A stretch of DNA of 59,803 nt from Acidovorax sp. MR-S7 (GTDB taxonomy: Bacteria > Pseudomonadota > Gammaproteobacteria > Burkholderiales > Burkholderiaceae_C), in contig NZ_DF238907.1 of NCBI RefSeq assembly GCF_000400995.2, positions 1 through 59,803 of the forward strand, given 5' to 3'. Made by a program: the position numbers and the translations under genes. Shown here piece by piece: positions 9,290 to 18,426 of the stretch (position 1 is the stretch's first letter; every line of letters starts with the position of its first letter). Below the pieces are notes generated by a model. It did not search any database and was not told the origin of the DNA. It saw only the letters and a program-made list of their open reading frames with translations.

Positions 9290-9955
9290 ATGAACCCCAC
9301 GCTGCGTGTCCCCCGCGAAGAAACCTCGCTGCGCCAGAGAACGACGCAGACACTGCGCACGGCCATCCTCGACGGCGTGTTCGCGCCCGGGCAGAAGCTG
9401 TCGGAGCGGGAGCTGTGCGAAAGCCTGGACGTGAGCCGCTCGTGCCTGCGCGAGTCGCTGCAGCACCTGCAGGCCGAAGGGCTCATCACCATCGTTCCGC
9501 ACAAGGGGCCGGAGGTCACCAGCATCTCCGCCAGCGAGGTGCGCGACATCTACGCCGTGCGCGCCAGCCTGGAAAGCCTGGCGGGCAGGGGGTTCGCAGA
9601 GCATGCAACGCCCGCGCAGCGGGCCGCGTTGCGTGCCAAGCTGACCGAACTGCAGGCGCTGGACCCGCAGCAGGACCGGGCCGCGGTGCTCACGCTCAAG
9701 AACCAGTTCTACGACATCCTGCTGGAAGGCTGTGGCAACCTCGTGGCCGGGCAGATGCTCAAGCAGCTGAACAACCGCGTGACGGTGCTGCGGCGCATCT
9801 CCATGGCCCAGCCGGGCCGCCTGCCGCGCACGCTGCGGGAGATCGGCGCCATCGTCGACGCCATCGAGGCGCGCGATGCCGACGCCGCTGCGCGGCTGTG
9901 CGAGGAGCACGTGCGTCACGCGGCCGAGAGCGTGATGCAGAGCATGCATGCCTGA
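9290..9955 (+). CDS. GntR-family transcriptional regulator, FadR/FCD subfamily
   Basis: The 221-residue protein has an N-terminal winged helix-turn-helix (LRTAILDGVFAPGQKLSER, then LGVSR-like LDVSRSCLRESLQ and GLITIVPHKGPEV). A C-terminal FCD ligand-binding domain of helices follows (SASEVRDIYAVRASLESLAG, KNQFYDILLEGCGN, EIGAIVDAIEARDADAAARL). FCD domains bind carboxylated effectors, often through a metal. The ATG at 9290 starts directly before the HTH; upstream in-frame starts overlap the operator region. It is divergent from the 6754-9134 operon and probably represses it until a pathway acid is present. Confidence 0.93.
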   Translation: MNPTLRVPREETSLRQRTTQTLRTAILDGVFAPGQKLSERELCESLDVSRSCLRESLQHLQAEGLITIVPHKGPEVTSISASEVRDIYAVRASLESLAGRGFAEHATPAQRAALRAKLTELQALDPQQDRAAVLTLKNQFYDILLEGCGNLVAGQMLKQLNNRVTVLRRISMAQPGRLPRTLREIGAIVDAIEARDADAAARLCEEHVRHAAESVMQSMHA

Positions 9956-9975
9956 TTGACGCCAAGTTGCAAAAC

Positions 9976-10017
9976 AATAGCTGTCAGCGCTTGTCCCACA
10001 AGCGCTGGAGCCCGATT
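9976..10017. repeat. Intergenic palindromic repeat, copy R2
   Basis: The copy contains AATAGCTGTCAGCGCTTG, five bases, then CAAGCGCTGGAGCCCGATT. The CAGCGCTTG/CAAGCGCTG arms pair perfectly. It begins 20 bases past the GntR stop. Confidence 0.85.
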
Positions 10018-10054
10018 ACGTTCACAATCCGGGCTTCTTGAAAGGAACGCCCCC

Positions 10055-11032
10055 ATGGCCGCTGGCAGCCTGCTGACCCTGCTCGACGACATCGCCACCG
10101 TGCTCGACGATGTTGCCCTCATGACCAAGGTGGCAGCTAAGAAGAGCGCCGCGATGGCGGACGACGTGTCGGCCATGACCAAGGTGGCGGCGCAGAAGAC
10201 GGCCGGCGTGCTGGGCGACGACCTGGCGCTCAACGCCCAGCAGGTGACGGGCGTGCGCGCGGACCGCGAGCTGCCCGTGGTCTGGGCCGTGGCCAAGGGG
10301 TCGCTGGTGAACAAGGCGATCCTGGTGCCTGCCGCGCTGTTCATCAGCGCGTTCGCGCCCTGGGCCGTCACGCCGCTGCTCATGGTGGGCGGCGCATTCC
10401 TGTGCTTCGAGGGCTGCGAGAAGCTGGCGCACAAATTCCTGCACAGCGCCCATGAGGACGAGGCCGAGCACGAAAGCCACGCCAAGGCCAACGCCAACCC
10501 GGCGGTGGACATGGCCGCGTTCGAGAAGGACAAGGTCAAGGGCGCCGTGCGCACCGACTTCATCCTTTCGGCCGAGATCATCGCCATCACCCTCGGCGCG
10601 GTGGCGGGCGCGCCGTTCGCGCAGCAGGTGGCGGTGCTGGTGGGGATCGCGGTGCTGATGACGCTGGGCGTCTATGGCCTGGTGGCGGGCATCGTGAAGC
10701 TGGACGACCTGGGCCTGTGGCTCAGCGGCCGGGCCAGCAGCGCGGCGCGCGCGCTGGGGCGCGGCATCGTGGCGGCAGCGCCGTGGCTCATGAAGGGGCT
10801 GTCGGTGGCGGGCACGGCGGCGATGTTCCTGGTGGGCGGCGGCATCGTGGTGCACGGCGTGCCGGCACTGCACCATGCGGTGGAAGCGGCGGGCCAGGCG
10901 GCGGTTACGTGGCCGCTGGGCGGGCTGTGGGCGGCCGTGCTGCCCCACGTGCTCAACGCGCTGGCGGGCATGGCGGTGGGGGCCGTGGTGCTCGCTGCAT
11001 GGACGCTGCTGGGGCGCCTGCGCGGCCGTTGA
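10055..11032 (+). CDS. DUF808 (YedI-like) inner-membrane protein
   Basis: The 325-residue protein opens [21 protein letters not shown] and carries the repeated DDVA-x-MTKVAAKK pattern, typical of the DUF808/YedI family. Roughly five to six membrane segments follow: [21 protein letters not shown], the [15 protein letters not shown] region, and late segments such as [14 protein letters not shown] and [16 protein letters not shown] soluble His- and Glu-rich loop ([10 protein letters not shown]) lies near residues 140-150. The function of the family is not known to me. The ATG at 10055 follows GAAAGGAA. The gene stands alone between repeat R2 and ompW. Confidence 0.9.
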   Translation: MAAGSLLTLLDDIATVLDDVALMTKVAAKKSAAMADDVSAMTKVAAQKTAGVLGDDLALNAQQVTGVRADRELPVVWAVAKGSLVNKAILVPAALFISAFAPWAVTPLLMVGGAFLCFEGCEKLAHKFLHSAHEDEAEHESHAKANANPAVDMAAFEKDKVKGAVRTDFILSAEIIAITLGAVAGAPFAQQVAVLVGIAVLMTLGVYGLVAGIVKLDDLGLWLSGRASSAARALGRGIVAAAPWLMKGLSVAGTAAMFLVGGGIVVHGVPALHHAVEAAGQAAVTWPLGGLWAAVLPHVLNALAGMAVGAVVLAAWTLLGRLRGR

Positions 11033-11061
11033 GCTGCGTCATGCTGCAGCGCAGCGAAGGT

Positions 11062-11075
11062 TTGATCTACGGCAA
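11062..11075. promoter_or_regulatory. Candidate FNR/ANR box upstream of ompW
   Basis: TTGATCTACGGCAA has one perfect TTGAT half and a degenerate second half (GGCAA against ATCAA). It lies 73 bases upstream of the ompW start. ompW is known to be oxygen/FNR controlled in enterics; the site itself is only suggestive. Confidence 0.3.
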
Positions 11076-11147
11076 CATTGACCTGACGGTTCATAGGCTT
11101 AATAGCTGCACGGGGGCCGTCCCCGTTCAACAACCACATTCAGCCCT

Positions 11148-11765
11148 ATGAAAAAGAATCTTCTGGCCCTGGCCGTTCTGTGTGCAATGACCTCCGGCGC
11201 TGCCTTCGCCCAGCAGGCCGCTGAAGGTTCCTGGATGGTGCGCGCGCGCGCCGTCAACCTCGACAGCGCCAACAAGGACAGCACGGGCCTGGGCCTGTCG
11301 ATCAACGACAAGGTCATCCCCGAAGTGGACGTGTCGTACTTCTTCACGCCCAACATCGCGGCCGAGCTGATCCTGACCTACCCGCAGAAGCATGATCTGC
11401 GCGCCGGCGGCCTGGGCAAGATCGGCTCGCTCAAGCACCTGCCGCCCACGCTGCTGGCCCAGTACCACTTCACCAACTTCAGTGGCTTCAAGCCCTACGT
11501 GGGCGCCGGCATCAACTACACGCGCTTCTCCAACGTGCGCTTCGATCCGGCCGTGCAGGCCGCACTGAACCCCTCCATCGACAAGGACAGCTGGGGCGGC
11601 GCGCTGCAGGTGGGCGTGGACATTCCCCTGTCCAAGAACCTGTACCTGAACTTCGACGTCAAGAAGGTGTTCATCAAGACCGACGTGTTCTCCGCCGGCA
11701 ACAAGGTGGGCACGTTCAAGGTGAACCCGGTGCTGGCCGGCGTGGGCCTGGGCTGGCGCTTCTAA
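11148..11765 (+). CDS. ompW: OmpW-family outer-membrane beta-barrel protein
   Basis: The 205-residue precursor starts with a clear signal peptide (MKKNLLALAVLCAMTSGAAFAQ). The mature part is a small eight-stranded barrel with the OmpW signatures GSWMVRARAVNLD, VIPEVDVSYFFTPNIAAELILTYPQ and YVGAGINYTRFSNV. It ends in GVGLGWRF with the C-terminal aromatic residue needed by the BAM machinery. OmpW barrels form a hydrophobic channel for small lipophilic compounds. A terminator follows the stop. Regulation by oxygen is possible through the FNR-like site upstream, on the analogy of other bacteria. Confidence 0.96.
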   Translation: MKKNLLALAVLCAMTSGAAFAQQAAEGSWMVRARAVNLDSANKDSTGLGLSINDKVIPEVDVSYFFTPNIAAELILTYPQKHDLRAGGLGKIGSLKHLPPTLLAQYHFTNFSGFKPYVGAGINYTRFSNVRFDPAVQAALNPSIDKDSWGGALQVGVDIPLSKNLYLNFDVKKVFIKTDVFSAGNKVGTFKVNPVLAGVGLGWRF

Positions 11766-11804
11766 GAAAACACAGCGCATTTTTTCAGTTCTTCATGGTG
11801 GGGT

Positions 11805-11836
11805 GGGCCGGTGCCGCAGGGTGCCGGCCCTTTTTT
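11805..11836 (+). terminator. Rho-independent terminator of ompW
   Basis: The stem GGGCCGG (11805-11811) pairs with CCGGCCC (11824-11830) across a 12-base loop and is followed by six T residues, 40 bases after the ompW stop. Confidence 0.85.
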
Positions 11837-11925
11837 ATGAGGCGGGCGATGCGGCCCTGTCCTACAAGCGCGGGGCGTCTTGGCTTGCCCGGCGCCGAAG
11901 GGGCAGGGGACTACGCTGGACCGAC

Positions 11926-12933
11926 ATGCCCACCGTCCAGAACCACCCCACGACATCCATCGACAGCGGGCGTGCCGCCCTCGGCGCGCTGCCCCCAGGA
12001 GGCGCGCACGCGCGGGCCTCTCCCTCCGAGCGGGCCGCCATCGCGGCAGGCCTGCAGGGTGCGGCGGCAAGCATCTCGCCCAAATACTTCTACGACCAGC
12101 GCGGCTCGGAGCTGTTCGAGGACATCACCGGCCTGCCCGAGTACTACCCCACGCGCACCGAGCACGCGCTCCTGCGCCAGCATGGCGGCGACATCGCCCG
12201 CGCGGCGGGCACGGGCGGCGTGGTGATCGAGCCCGGGGCGGGCAGCTGCGAGAAGGCGCGGCTGCTGTGCCGCAGGCTGCGGGCCTCGCATTTCGTGGGC
12301 GTGGACATTTCCGAGGACTTCCTGCACGGTGCCGTCGCGCGGCTGCGCGCGGCGCTGCCCGGGCTGGACGCGCGCGCGGTGGGCGGCGACATCACCGCCG
12401 GGGTGCAGCTGCCGCCAGACATTCCGCGCGAGCGGCGCCTGGTGTTCTACCCGGGCTCGTCCATCGGCAACTTCGATCCGCCGCAGGCGCTGCGGCTGCT
12501 GCGGCACATGCACGCGCTGGCGCTGGACGGCGGGGGGCTGCTGATCGGCATCGATTGCCCCAAGGACGTGGCGGTGCTGGAGGCCGCCTACGACGACGCG
12601 GCCGGCGTCACCGCCGAGTTCAACCGCAACGTGCTGGCGCACGTGAACCGGCTGATTGGCAGCGACTTCGACCCGCGCCAGTGGCGCCACCGTGCCTTCT
12701 TCAATGCCGCCGCCTCGCGCATCGAGATGCACCTGGAGGCCATGGGGCCGCAGCGCGTGCGCTGGCCCGGCGGCGGGCGCGACTTCGCCGCGTGCGAGCG
12801 CATCCACACCGAGAACAGCTACAAGTACCCGCTGCCCGCCTTCACCGCGCTGCTGCGCGAGGCGGGTTTCGGCGAAACCCGCCACTGGACCGACCCGCGC
12901 GGCTGGTACGCCCTGGTCCATGCGCGCGCTTGA
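11926..12933 (+). CDS. egtD: L-histidine N-alpha-methyltransferase (ergothioneine pathway)
   Basis: The 335-residue protein is a SAM-dependent methyltransferase that makes hercynine (trimethyl-histidine), the first step to the thiol-histidine ergothioneine. Diagnostic stretches are [18 protein letters not shown] with [12 protein letters not shown], the SAM-binding [15 protein letters not shown] and [11 protein letters not shown], the [11 protein letters not shown] segment, and the C-terminal [13 protein letters not shown]. Length fits the EgtD family. The ATG at 11926 is preferred; the open frame extends upstream into the ompW terminator. egtB follows 25 bases later in the same direction, supporting the assignment. 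Confidence 0.93.
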   Translation: MPTVQNHPTTSIDSGRAALGALPPGGAHARASPSERAAIAAGLQGAAASISPKYFYDQRGSELFEDITGLPEYYPTRTEHALLRQHGGDIARAAGTGGVVIEPGAGSCEKARLLCRRLRASHFVGVDISEDFLHGAVARLRAALPGLDARAVGGDITAGVQLPPDIPRERRLVFYPGSSIGNFDPPQALRLLRHMHALALDGGGLLIGIDCPKDVAVLEAAYDDAAGVTAEFNRNVLAHVNRLIGSDFDPRQWRHRAFFNAAASRIEMHLEAMGPQRVRWPGGGRDFAACERIHTENSYKYPLPAFTALLREAGFGETRHWTDPRGWYALVHARA

Positions 12934-12958
12934 CGCGGCGCGAAAGGAGTCCCGCGCC

Positions 12959-14179
12959 GTGCGCTATCCCTCCGACACCCCCCAGGCACCCGAGGCGCAG
13001 GCGCTGCACTGCTATGCCGCCGTGCGCGCCGCCACCGAGGCGCTGGCCCAGCCGCTGTCGCCCGAGGACTGCTGTGCCCAGTCCATGCCCGACGCCAGCC
13101 CCGCCAAGTGGCACCTGGCGCACACCACGTGGTTCTTCGAGACCTTCATCCTGGAGACGCACGAGGAAGGGTTCCAGCCCTTCGACCCGGCGTTCCGCGT
13201 GCTCTTCAACTCCTACTACCAGGGCGTGGGCCGCCAGCACCCGCGTCCGCAGCGCGGCCTGCTCACGCGGCCCTCGCTGGCCACGGTGCTGGCCTACCGC
13301 GCCGATGTGGACGCGCGCATGCGGCGGCTGCTCGCGCAGGGTGCGCCGCAGGTGCTGGGCCTGCTGGAGCTGGGCCTGCACCATGAACAGCAGCACCAGG
13401 AACTGCTGCTCACCGATGTCCAGCACCTGCTCTCGTGCAACCCGCTGCTGCCCGCCTACAGTCCCGACGCGCCTGCACCGGCGCAGGGCCCGGCAGCGCT
13501 GGAATGGCTGCGGATGGAAGGCGGGCTCGCGGAGATCGGCCATGCGGGCGGCGGCTTCGCCTTCGACAACGAAAGCCCCCGCCACCGCGTGTACCTGCAG
13601 CCGTATGCGCTGGCCTCGCGCCTGGTGACCAACGCCGAGTTCGCCGCGTTCATCGACAGCGGCGGCTACCGTGATCCGGCGCTGTGGCTGGCCGAGGGCT
13701 GGGACTGGCGCGCGGCCCTGGGGCTGGAGCGGCCGCTCTACTGGCAGCGCGCGGAAGGCGGCGCCTGGCATGCGTTCACGCTGGCCGGCCTGAGGCCGCT
13801 GGAGGCGGCGGGGCCAGCCGTGCACCTGTCGTACTACGAGGCCGACGCCTATGCGCGCTGGGCCGGCGCGCGCCTGCCCACCGAGGCGGAATGGGAGCAC
13901 GCGGTGCAGACGCACCCGGAGAACATCGCGCAGCGCTGCGACGCGGCATGGCAGTGGACGCAGTCCAGCTACGCGCCGTACCCCGGCTTTCGCGTGGCCG
14001 AGGGCGCGGTGGGCGAATACAACGGCAAGTTCATGGTGAACCAGTACGTGCTGCGCGGCGGCTCGTGCGCCACGCCGGCGGGGCATGTGCGCCCCACCTA
14101 CCGCAACTTCTTCCCGGCCACGGCGCGCTGGCAGTTCAGCGGGCTGCGGCTGGCGCGCGACGTGCTATCGGAAAAATAG
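12959..14179 (+). CDS. egtB: Ergothioneine biosynthesis protein EgtB (iron-dependent sulfoxide synthase)
   Basis: EgtB joins hercynine to a thiol (gamma-Glu-Cys or Cys) with O2. The protein has a DinB-type N-terminal half with the iron ligands in [13 protein letters not shown] and [14 protein letters not shown], i.e. the H..HxxxE triad. A formylglycine-generating-enzyme-like C-terminal half follows ([53 protein letters not shown]). GTG at 12959 has AAGGAG at 12943-12948 with good spacing, giving 406 residues; an in-frame ATG at 12920 inside egtD is the alternative. The TAG stop is part of repeat copy R3. No egtC or egtE neighbour is present, so later steps are elsewhere or different. Confidence 0.92.
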   Translation: MRYPSDTPQAPEAQALHCYAAVRAATEALAQPLSPEDCCAQSMPDASPAKWHLAHTTWFFETFILETHEEGFQPFDPAFRVLFNSYYQGVGRQHPRPQRGLLTRPSLATVLAYRADVDARMRRLLAQGAPQVLGLLELGLHHEQQHQELLLTDVQHLLSCNPLLPAYSPDAPAPAQGPAALEWLRMEGGLAEIGHAGGGFAFDNESPRHRVYLQPYALASRLVTNAEFAAFIDSGGYRDPALWLAEGWDWRAALGLERPLYWQRAEGGAWHAFTLAGLRPLEAAGPAVHLSYYEADAYARWAGARLPTEAEWEHAVQTHPENIAQRCDAAWQWTQSSYAPYPGFRVAEGAVGEYNGKFMVNQYVLRGGSCATPAGHVRPTYRNFFPATARWQFSGLRLARDVLSEK

Positions 14180-14217
14180 CTGCCAGCGCTTGGCTGGCAA
14201 GCGCTGGAGGCTGAAAA
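14175..14217. repeat. Intergenic palindromic repeat, copy R3, containing the egtB stop
   Basis: AATAGCTGCCAGCGCTTG, then a short loop, then CAAGCGCTGGAGGCTGAAAA. The TAG at 14177-14179 ends egtB. The copy fills the gap between convergent egtB and metY. Confidence 0.85.
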
Positions 14218-14221
14218 TACC

Positions 14222-15502
14222 TTAGACCGCGTCCAGCGCCCGGTGCAGGTCTTCGAGCAGGTCGTCGATGTGCTCGATGCCCACCGACAGGCGCACCATG
14301 CCCTCGGTCACGCCGGCCTTGGCCAGTTCCTCGGCGTTGAGCTGGCGGTGCGTGGTCGATGCCGGGTGCGTCGCCAGCGACTTGGCGTCGCCGATGTTCA
14401 CGAGGCGCGTGAAGAGCTGCAGCGCATCCAAGAAGCGCGCCCCGGCCGCGCGCGGATCGCCCTCGGCCTTCAGGCTGAACGACAGGATGCCCGAGGCACG
14501 GCCGCCCGACTGGCGCTGCACGAGCGCGTGGTCGGGGTGGTCCTTCAGGCCCGCGTAGCGCACCCATTCCACCTTGGGGTGCCACTGCAGCGCCTCGGCG
14601 ATCTTCTGGGAGTTCTCGCAGATGCGGTCCATGCGCAGCGCCAGCGTCTCGATGCCCTGCAGGATCAGGAAGGCGCTGTGCGGCGCCAGCGCCGCGCCGG
14701 TGTTGCGCAGCGGCACCACCCGCACGCGGCCGATGTAGGCGGCAGGGCCCAGGGCCTCGGTGTAGACCACGCCGTGGTAGCTCACGTCGGGCTCGTTCAG
14801 GCGCTTGAAGCGCGCCTTGTGCTCGGCCCAGGGGAACTTGCCGCTGTCGACGATGATGCCGCCGATGCTGTTGCCGTGGCCGCCCAGGTACTTGGTGAGC
14901 GCGTGCACCACGATGTCGGCGCCGTGCTCGATGGGGCGCAGCAGGTAGGGGCTGGGCACCGTGTTGTCCACGATCAGCGGCACGCCGTGGGCGTGGGCCA
15001 CGTCGGCCAGGGCCCGGATGTCGGTCACGTTGCCCAGCGGGTTGCCGATGGATTCGCAGAACACGGCCTTGGTGCGCGCGTCGATGAGCCTGGCGAAGCT
15101 CGCCGGGTCGCGCGGATCGGCGAAGCGCACCTCGATGCCCTGCTGCGGGAAGGTGTGGGCGAACAGGTTGTAGGTGCCGCCGTAGAGCGTGCTGGCGCTG
15201 ACGATGTTGTCGCCCGCCTCGGCGATGGCCTGGATGGCGTAGGTGATGGCTGCCATGCCCGAGGCCACGGCCACGGCGGCGAGGCCGCCTTCGAGCGCCG
15301 CGACGCGCTTTTCCAGCACGTCGTTGGTCGGATTCATGATGCGCGTGTAGATGTTGCCCGGCACCTTCAGGTCGAACAGGTCGGCGCCGTGCTGCGCGCT
15401 GTCGAACGCATAGGCCACCGTCTGGTAGATGGGCACCGCCACGGACTTGGTGGTCGGGTCGGGCGAGTAGCCTGCGTGGACGGCCAGGGTTTCGATGCGC
15501 AT
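14222..15502 (-). CDS. metY: O-acetylhomoserine aminocarboxypropyltransferase / sulfhydrylase
   Basis: The 426-residue Cys/Met-metabolism PLP enzyme would make homocysteine from O-acetylhomoserine and sulfide, the direct sulfhydrylation route to methionine. It begins MRIETLAVHAGYSPDPTTKS, with the family's YTRIMNPTNDVLEKR, ASGMAAITYAI and VIVDNTVPSPYLLRP-type segments. The PLP lysine is K204 in VHALTKYLGGHGNSIGG. SKSLATHPASTTH-like sequence (AKSLATHPASTTHRQL) marks the C-terminal domain. The length of about 430 is that of MetY rather than the shorter MetB/MetZ (about 380-400). It is convergent with egtB across repeat R3. Confidence 0.94.
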   Translation of the reverse strand: MRIETLAVHAGYSPDPTTKSVAVPIYQTVAYAFDSAQHGADLFDLKVPGNIYTRIMNPTNDVLEKRVAALEGGLAAVAVASGMAAITYAIQAIAEAGDNIVSASTLYGGTYNLFAHTFPQQGIEVRFADPRDPASFARLIDARTKAVFCESIGNPLGNVTDIRALADVAHAHGVPLIVDNTVPSPYLLRPIEHGADIVVHALTKYLGGHGNSIGGIIVDSGKFPWAEHKARFKRLNEPDVSYHGVVYTEALGPAAYIGRVRVVPLRNTGAALAPHSAFLILQGIETLALRMDRICENSQKIAEALQWHPKVEWVRYAGLKDHPDHALVQRQSGGRASGILSFSLKAEGDPRAAGARFLDALQLFTRLVNIGDAKSLATHPASTTHRQLNAEELAKAGVTEGMVRLSVGIEHIDDLLEDLHRALDAV

Positions 15503-15594
15503 CGGTGTCTTCCTTGGATGTGATGTGAAGCGCGCATTGTCGGCCAGGGCCGCCCGCCGTGGAACGACGCGCTGGCTATGTGCTTATGCGCCGC

Positions 15595-16209
15595 TTACGC
15601 GGGCGCCTGCGCGGCCTCCCACGCGGGCAGGGCGTGGAACAGCACGGCGGGCGCATGGGCGTCGTTGGCGGCGTAGCGGATCTGGCTGGGCGTGAGCTGG
15701 CGTGCGGCCCAGTTGGAGGTGCTGGTCTTCTTGGACTTGCGGAAGTTCTGCCCGAGCACCAGCGCCACGGCGGCGCGCACGCCCGTGTTGCGCCCGAAGC
15801 CGTGGCGGCCGAACACGCGGTCCAGATCCACCAGGTGCTCCAGCTCGACGCCCAGGCGGCGCGGCAGGCTGTGGCGGTCGTTGTCCAGCCCGAAGCCCAC
15901 CTTACGGATGCGCGCGTCGGCCAGCACGGCGCGGGCGATCTCCAGCGCCTCGCGGTGGCGCAGCTGCAGCAGCCACGCGGCGTCGGGCGTGGCGAACTGC
16001 ACCACGTGCGGGCCCGTGTCGTCCTGCCCGGCGTTGAACAGGGGCCGGCTCTCGGTGTCGAAGCCCAGCACCGGCGCGGCCAGCAGTGCGGCGCGCGCGA
16101 CAGCGAACGGCTGCGGCGTGGCCGGCACGTGGATGGCCGCATCGGGCAGCTGCGCGAAGGGCGGCAGCAGCGCGGAGTCTTCCTTGGTGGGCGCTTTGCG
16201 GCGCGGCAT
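15595..16209 (-). CDS. 3'-5' exonuclease domain protein (RNase D-like)
   Basis: The 204-residue protein carries a DEDDy exonuclease fold: motif I GFDTESRPLF, motif II around GFGLDNDRHSL, and motif III Y-AANDAHAP. It is a stand-alone domain lacking the HRDC modules of true RNase D (about 370-390 residues), so it should be named only as an exonuclease-domain protein. The lysine-rich GQNFRKSKKTSTSNWAAR segment is typical of the small group. The N-terminus MPRRKAPTKEDS is basic. It is transcribed away from metY, with 92 bases between, and upstream lies repeat R4. Confidence 0.88.
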   Translation of the reverse strand: MPRRKAPTKEDSALLPPFAQLPDAAIHVPATPQPFAVARAALLAAPVLGFDTESRPLFNAGQDDTGPHVVQFATPDAAWLLQLRHREALEIARAVLADARIRKVGFGLDNDRHSLPRRLGVELEHLVDLDRVFGRHGFGRNTGVRAAVALVLGQNFRKSKKTSTSNWAARQLTPSQIRYAANDAHAPAVLFHALPAWEAAQAPA

Positions 16210-16223
16210 GTGCTATGGGTTCA

Positions 16224-16268
16224 GGAGCTGCTTGCGCTTGCCAGATAAGCGCTTGAGGCCGATTCGGC
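16224..16268. repeat. Intergenic palindromic repeat, copy R4
   Basis: AGGAGCTGCTTGCGCTTG, then CCAGATAAGCGCTTGAGGCCGATT. The arms GCGCTTG / AAGCGCT pair. It ends 2 bases before the rlhA stop (minus strand). Confidence 0.8.
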
Positions 16269-16270
16269 TA

Positions 16271-18259
16271 TCAATCGCGTTGCGCCTGGGGGCGCGTGCG
16301 GTAGAACTGCATGGGGTGTTCCTGCATGTCCCTGCGGTGCTGGTTCAGCACCGACTTCTTCATGCGGCCCACCACGTGCATTTCGCAGGGCTTGCAGTCG
16401 AAGCGCAGCGTGAGCTTTTCCTTGCCGTTGACGAGCTGCAGCGGCTCGGCCTTGATGGTGCCCTTCACGCCGATAACGCCCTTGGCCTGCTTGGGGCACA
16501 GGCTCATCGAAAAGCGCACGCAGTGCTTGGTGATCATCAGGCTGACTTCGCCTTCTTCCTCTTTCGATTCGTAGGCTGCGTCGATCACCTTCACGCCGTG
16601 CTTCACATAGAAGTCGTGCGCCTTGTGGTTGAACACGTTGGCGAGATACGTGAGCGTGTCCTCGGGGAAGGGCGCGGGCGGCTCCACGGGCGTGGCGCGT
16701 GGCAGGCGCACGAAACCCTTGGCGCGCGCCTGTTCGAGCGCGGCCAGCGCGTCGCGGCGCAACTGGTTGAGCGCGGAGGCGGGAACGAACCAGGGCTGCG
16801 AGAGCCGCAGCGCAATGTCGTGCACGGCGAAGAGGGTCGCGCCGAAGCGGCCCAGTTGCTCGCGAAGCGTGGCCTCGGCCTTCGCCGCGTCCGTGGCGCC
16901 CTGGTGCGCCTGCGCCATGGCGGCGTGGCCCACGAAGCCGTCCTCGTCCGTCAGCGTGAGCGCGAAGCCGTCAACGGTTTCGCTGAACTCGGCCCACAGG
17001 CCGATGCGCCGCTCGCTGGACTTCTTCTCCAGCGTGCGCACCCAGTCCATGTCGCGGTTGCGGTTGATCTCCAGGCCCTTGCGCAGATCCTTGAAGCCGT
17101 CGATGGCGTCCTTGGGGAACACGCGCCAGATGCCTTTCTTCGCATGCACGGACTCGGCCCGGTTGATGTGCACGCCCACCAGTTCCTTCTGCAGGTCGTA
17201 GTAGCACAGGCCGTCGCCGTTGTGCAGCACCGTGGCCTTGTCGCTGGTCTCCAGCTCGAACCACTTGTCGCCGACCTGGGTGACCCAGCCGATGGCGCGG
17301 CCGGGTGTCTTGGGCGTGTCGAAGGCGCCGATATCCTGATGGCGGCCGTTGACGAAATAGTCGGTGAACTCGCGGTTGAAGTTCTGATCCGGGTCGGGCG
17401 TGAAGCTGAACGTGGTGCGCCCGCTCGACGACCGCGTGAATTCGCCCTGTTCGATGATCTCGTCGAGCAGGTGCCGATAGTGCGCCGTGATGTTCTTCAC
17501 GTAGCCCATGTCCTTGTAGCGGCCCTCGATCTTGAAGCTGCGCACGCCCGCATCGATCAGCGCGCGCAGGTTGTCCGACTGGTTGTTGTCCTTCATCGAC
17601 AGCACGTGCTTTTCGTGCGCGATGATGCGGCCTTGGCCGTCCAGCACTTCGTAGGGCAGGCGGCAGGCCTGGTTGCAGTCGCCCCGGTTGGCGCTGCGGC
17701 CGGTGTGGGCGTGGCTGATGAAGCACTGGCCCGAATAGGCCACGCACAGCGCCCCGTGCACGAAGAATTCGATGGTGGTGCGCGCCGGGTCGGTGGCGGC
17801 GCGGATAGCCTGGATCTGCTGCAGGTCCAGCTCGCGCGCGACCACGATCTGCGACAGGCCCGCGTCTTGCAGGAAGCGTGCTTTTTCCGGCGTGCGGATG
17901 TCGGTCTGCGTGCTGGCGTGCAGCTGGATCGGCGGCAGATCCAGCTCCAGCAGGCCCATGTCCTGGATGATGAGCGCGTCGGCCCCGGCCTCGTAGACCT
18001 GCCAGGCCATGCGGCGCGCGCCCTCCAGCTCGTCGTCGCGCAGGATGGTGTTGAGCGTGACGAAGATGCGGCTGTTGAAGCGGTGTGCGTGCGTGATGAG
18101 CCGCTCCAGGTCGCGCAACTCGTTGCCTGCCGTGGCCCGCGCGCCGAAGGCGGGGCCGCCGATGTAGACGGCGTCGGCGCCGTGGTTCACGGCCTCGATG
18201 CCGATGTCGGCGTCGCGCGCGGGGGAAAGCAGTTCGAGCTGGTGGGGCAGGAGGGACAT
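16271..18259 (-). CDS. rlhA: U32-family protein, 23S rRNA C2501 hydroxylase-like
   Basis: The 662-residue protein starts MSLLPHQLELLSPARDADIG and has the U32 signature in EFFVHGALCVAYSGQCFIS with the cluster-type cysteines (GDCNQACRLPYEVLDG). RSFKIEGRYKDMGYV follows and then a long C-terminal extension. The length matches E. coli RlhA/YdcP (653 residues), which makes 5-hydroxycytidine at C2501 of 23S rRNA, rather than the shorter TrhP/YhbU members. The C-terminal domain with CPKQAKGVIGVKG and FDCKPCEMHVVGRMKK is also that of YdcP. The symbol is by family resemblance. The ATG at 18259 lies 167 bases from the divergent TSUP gene. Confidence 0.87.
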   Translation of the reverse strand: MSLLPHQLELLSPARDADIGIEAVNHGADAVYIGGPAFGARATAGNELRDLERLITHAHRFNSRIFVTLNTILRDDELEGARRMAWQVYEAGADALIIQDMGLLELDLPPIQLHASTQTDIRTPEKARFLQDAGLSQIVVARELDLQQIQAIRAATDPARTTIEFFVHGALCVAYSGQCFISHAHTGRSANRGDCNQACRLPYEVLDGQGRIIAHEKHVLSMKDNNQSDNLRALIDAGVRSFKIEGRYKDMGYVKNITAHYRHLLDEIIEQGEFTRSSSGRTTFSFTPDPDQNFNREFTDYFVNGRHQDIGAFDTPKTPGRAIGWVTQVGDKWFELETSDKATVLHNGDGLCYYDLQKELVGVHINRAESVHAKKGIWRVFPKDAIDGFKDLRKGLEINRNRDMDWVRTLEKKSSERRIGLWAEFSETVDGFALTLTDEDGFVGHAAMAQAHQGATDAAKAEATLREQLGRFGATLFAVHDIALRLSQPWFVPASALNQLRRDALAALEQARAKGFVRLPRATPVEPPAPFPEDTLTYLANVFNHKAHDFYVKHGVKVIDAAYESKEEEGEVSLMITKHCVRFSMSLCPKQAKGVIGVKGTIKAEPLQLVNGKEKLTLRFDCKPCEMHVVGRMKKSVLNQHRRDMQEHPMQFYRTRPQAQRD

Positions 18260-18426
18260 GGCGGGCTGTGTCTCGTGGGGCGCGAATTATCCCAGGGGAG
18301 CCGCAAACGCGCTGGCACAATGCCTTTTGCGCCGCGGCGTGCACGCGGGCCCGGGCGGCGCGCCTGGCTTCATGGCGAAGCGCGCTGCCGGTGCAGCTTG
18401 GCTTGGGTAACTTATTGGGTGGCGGT

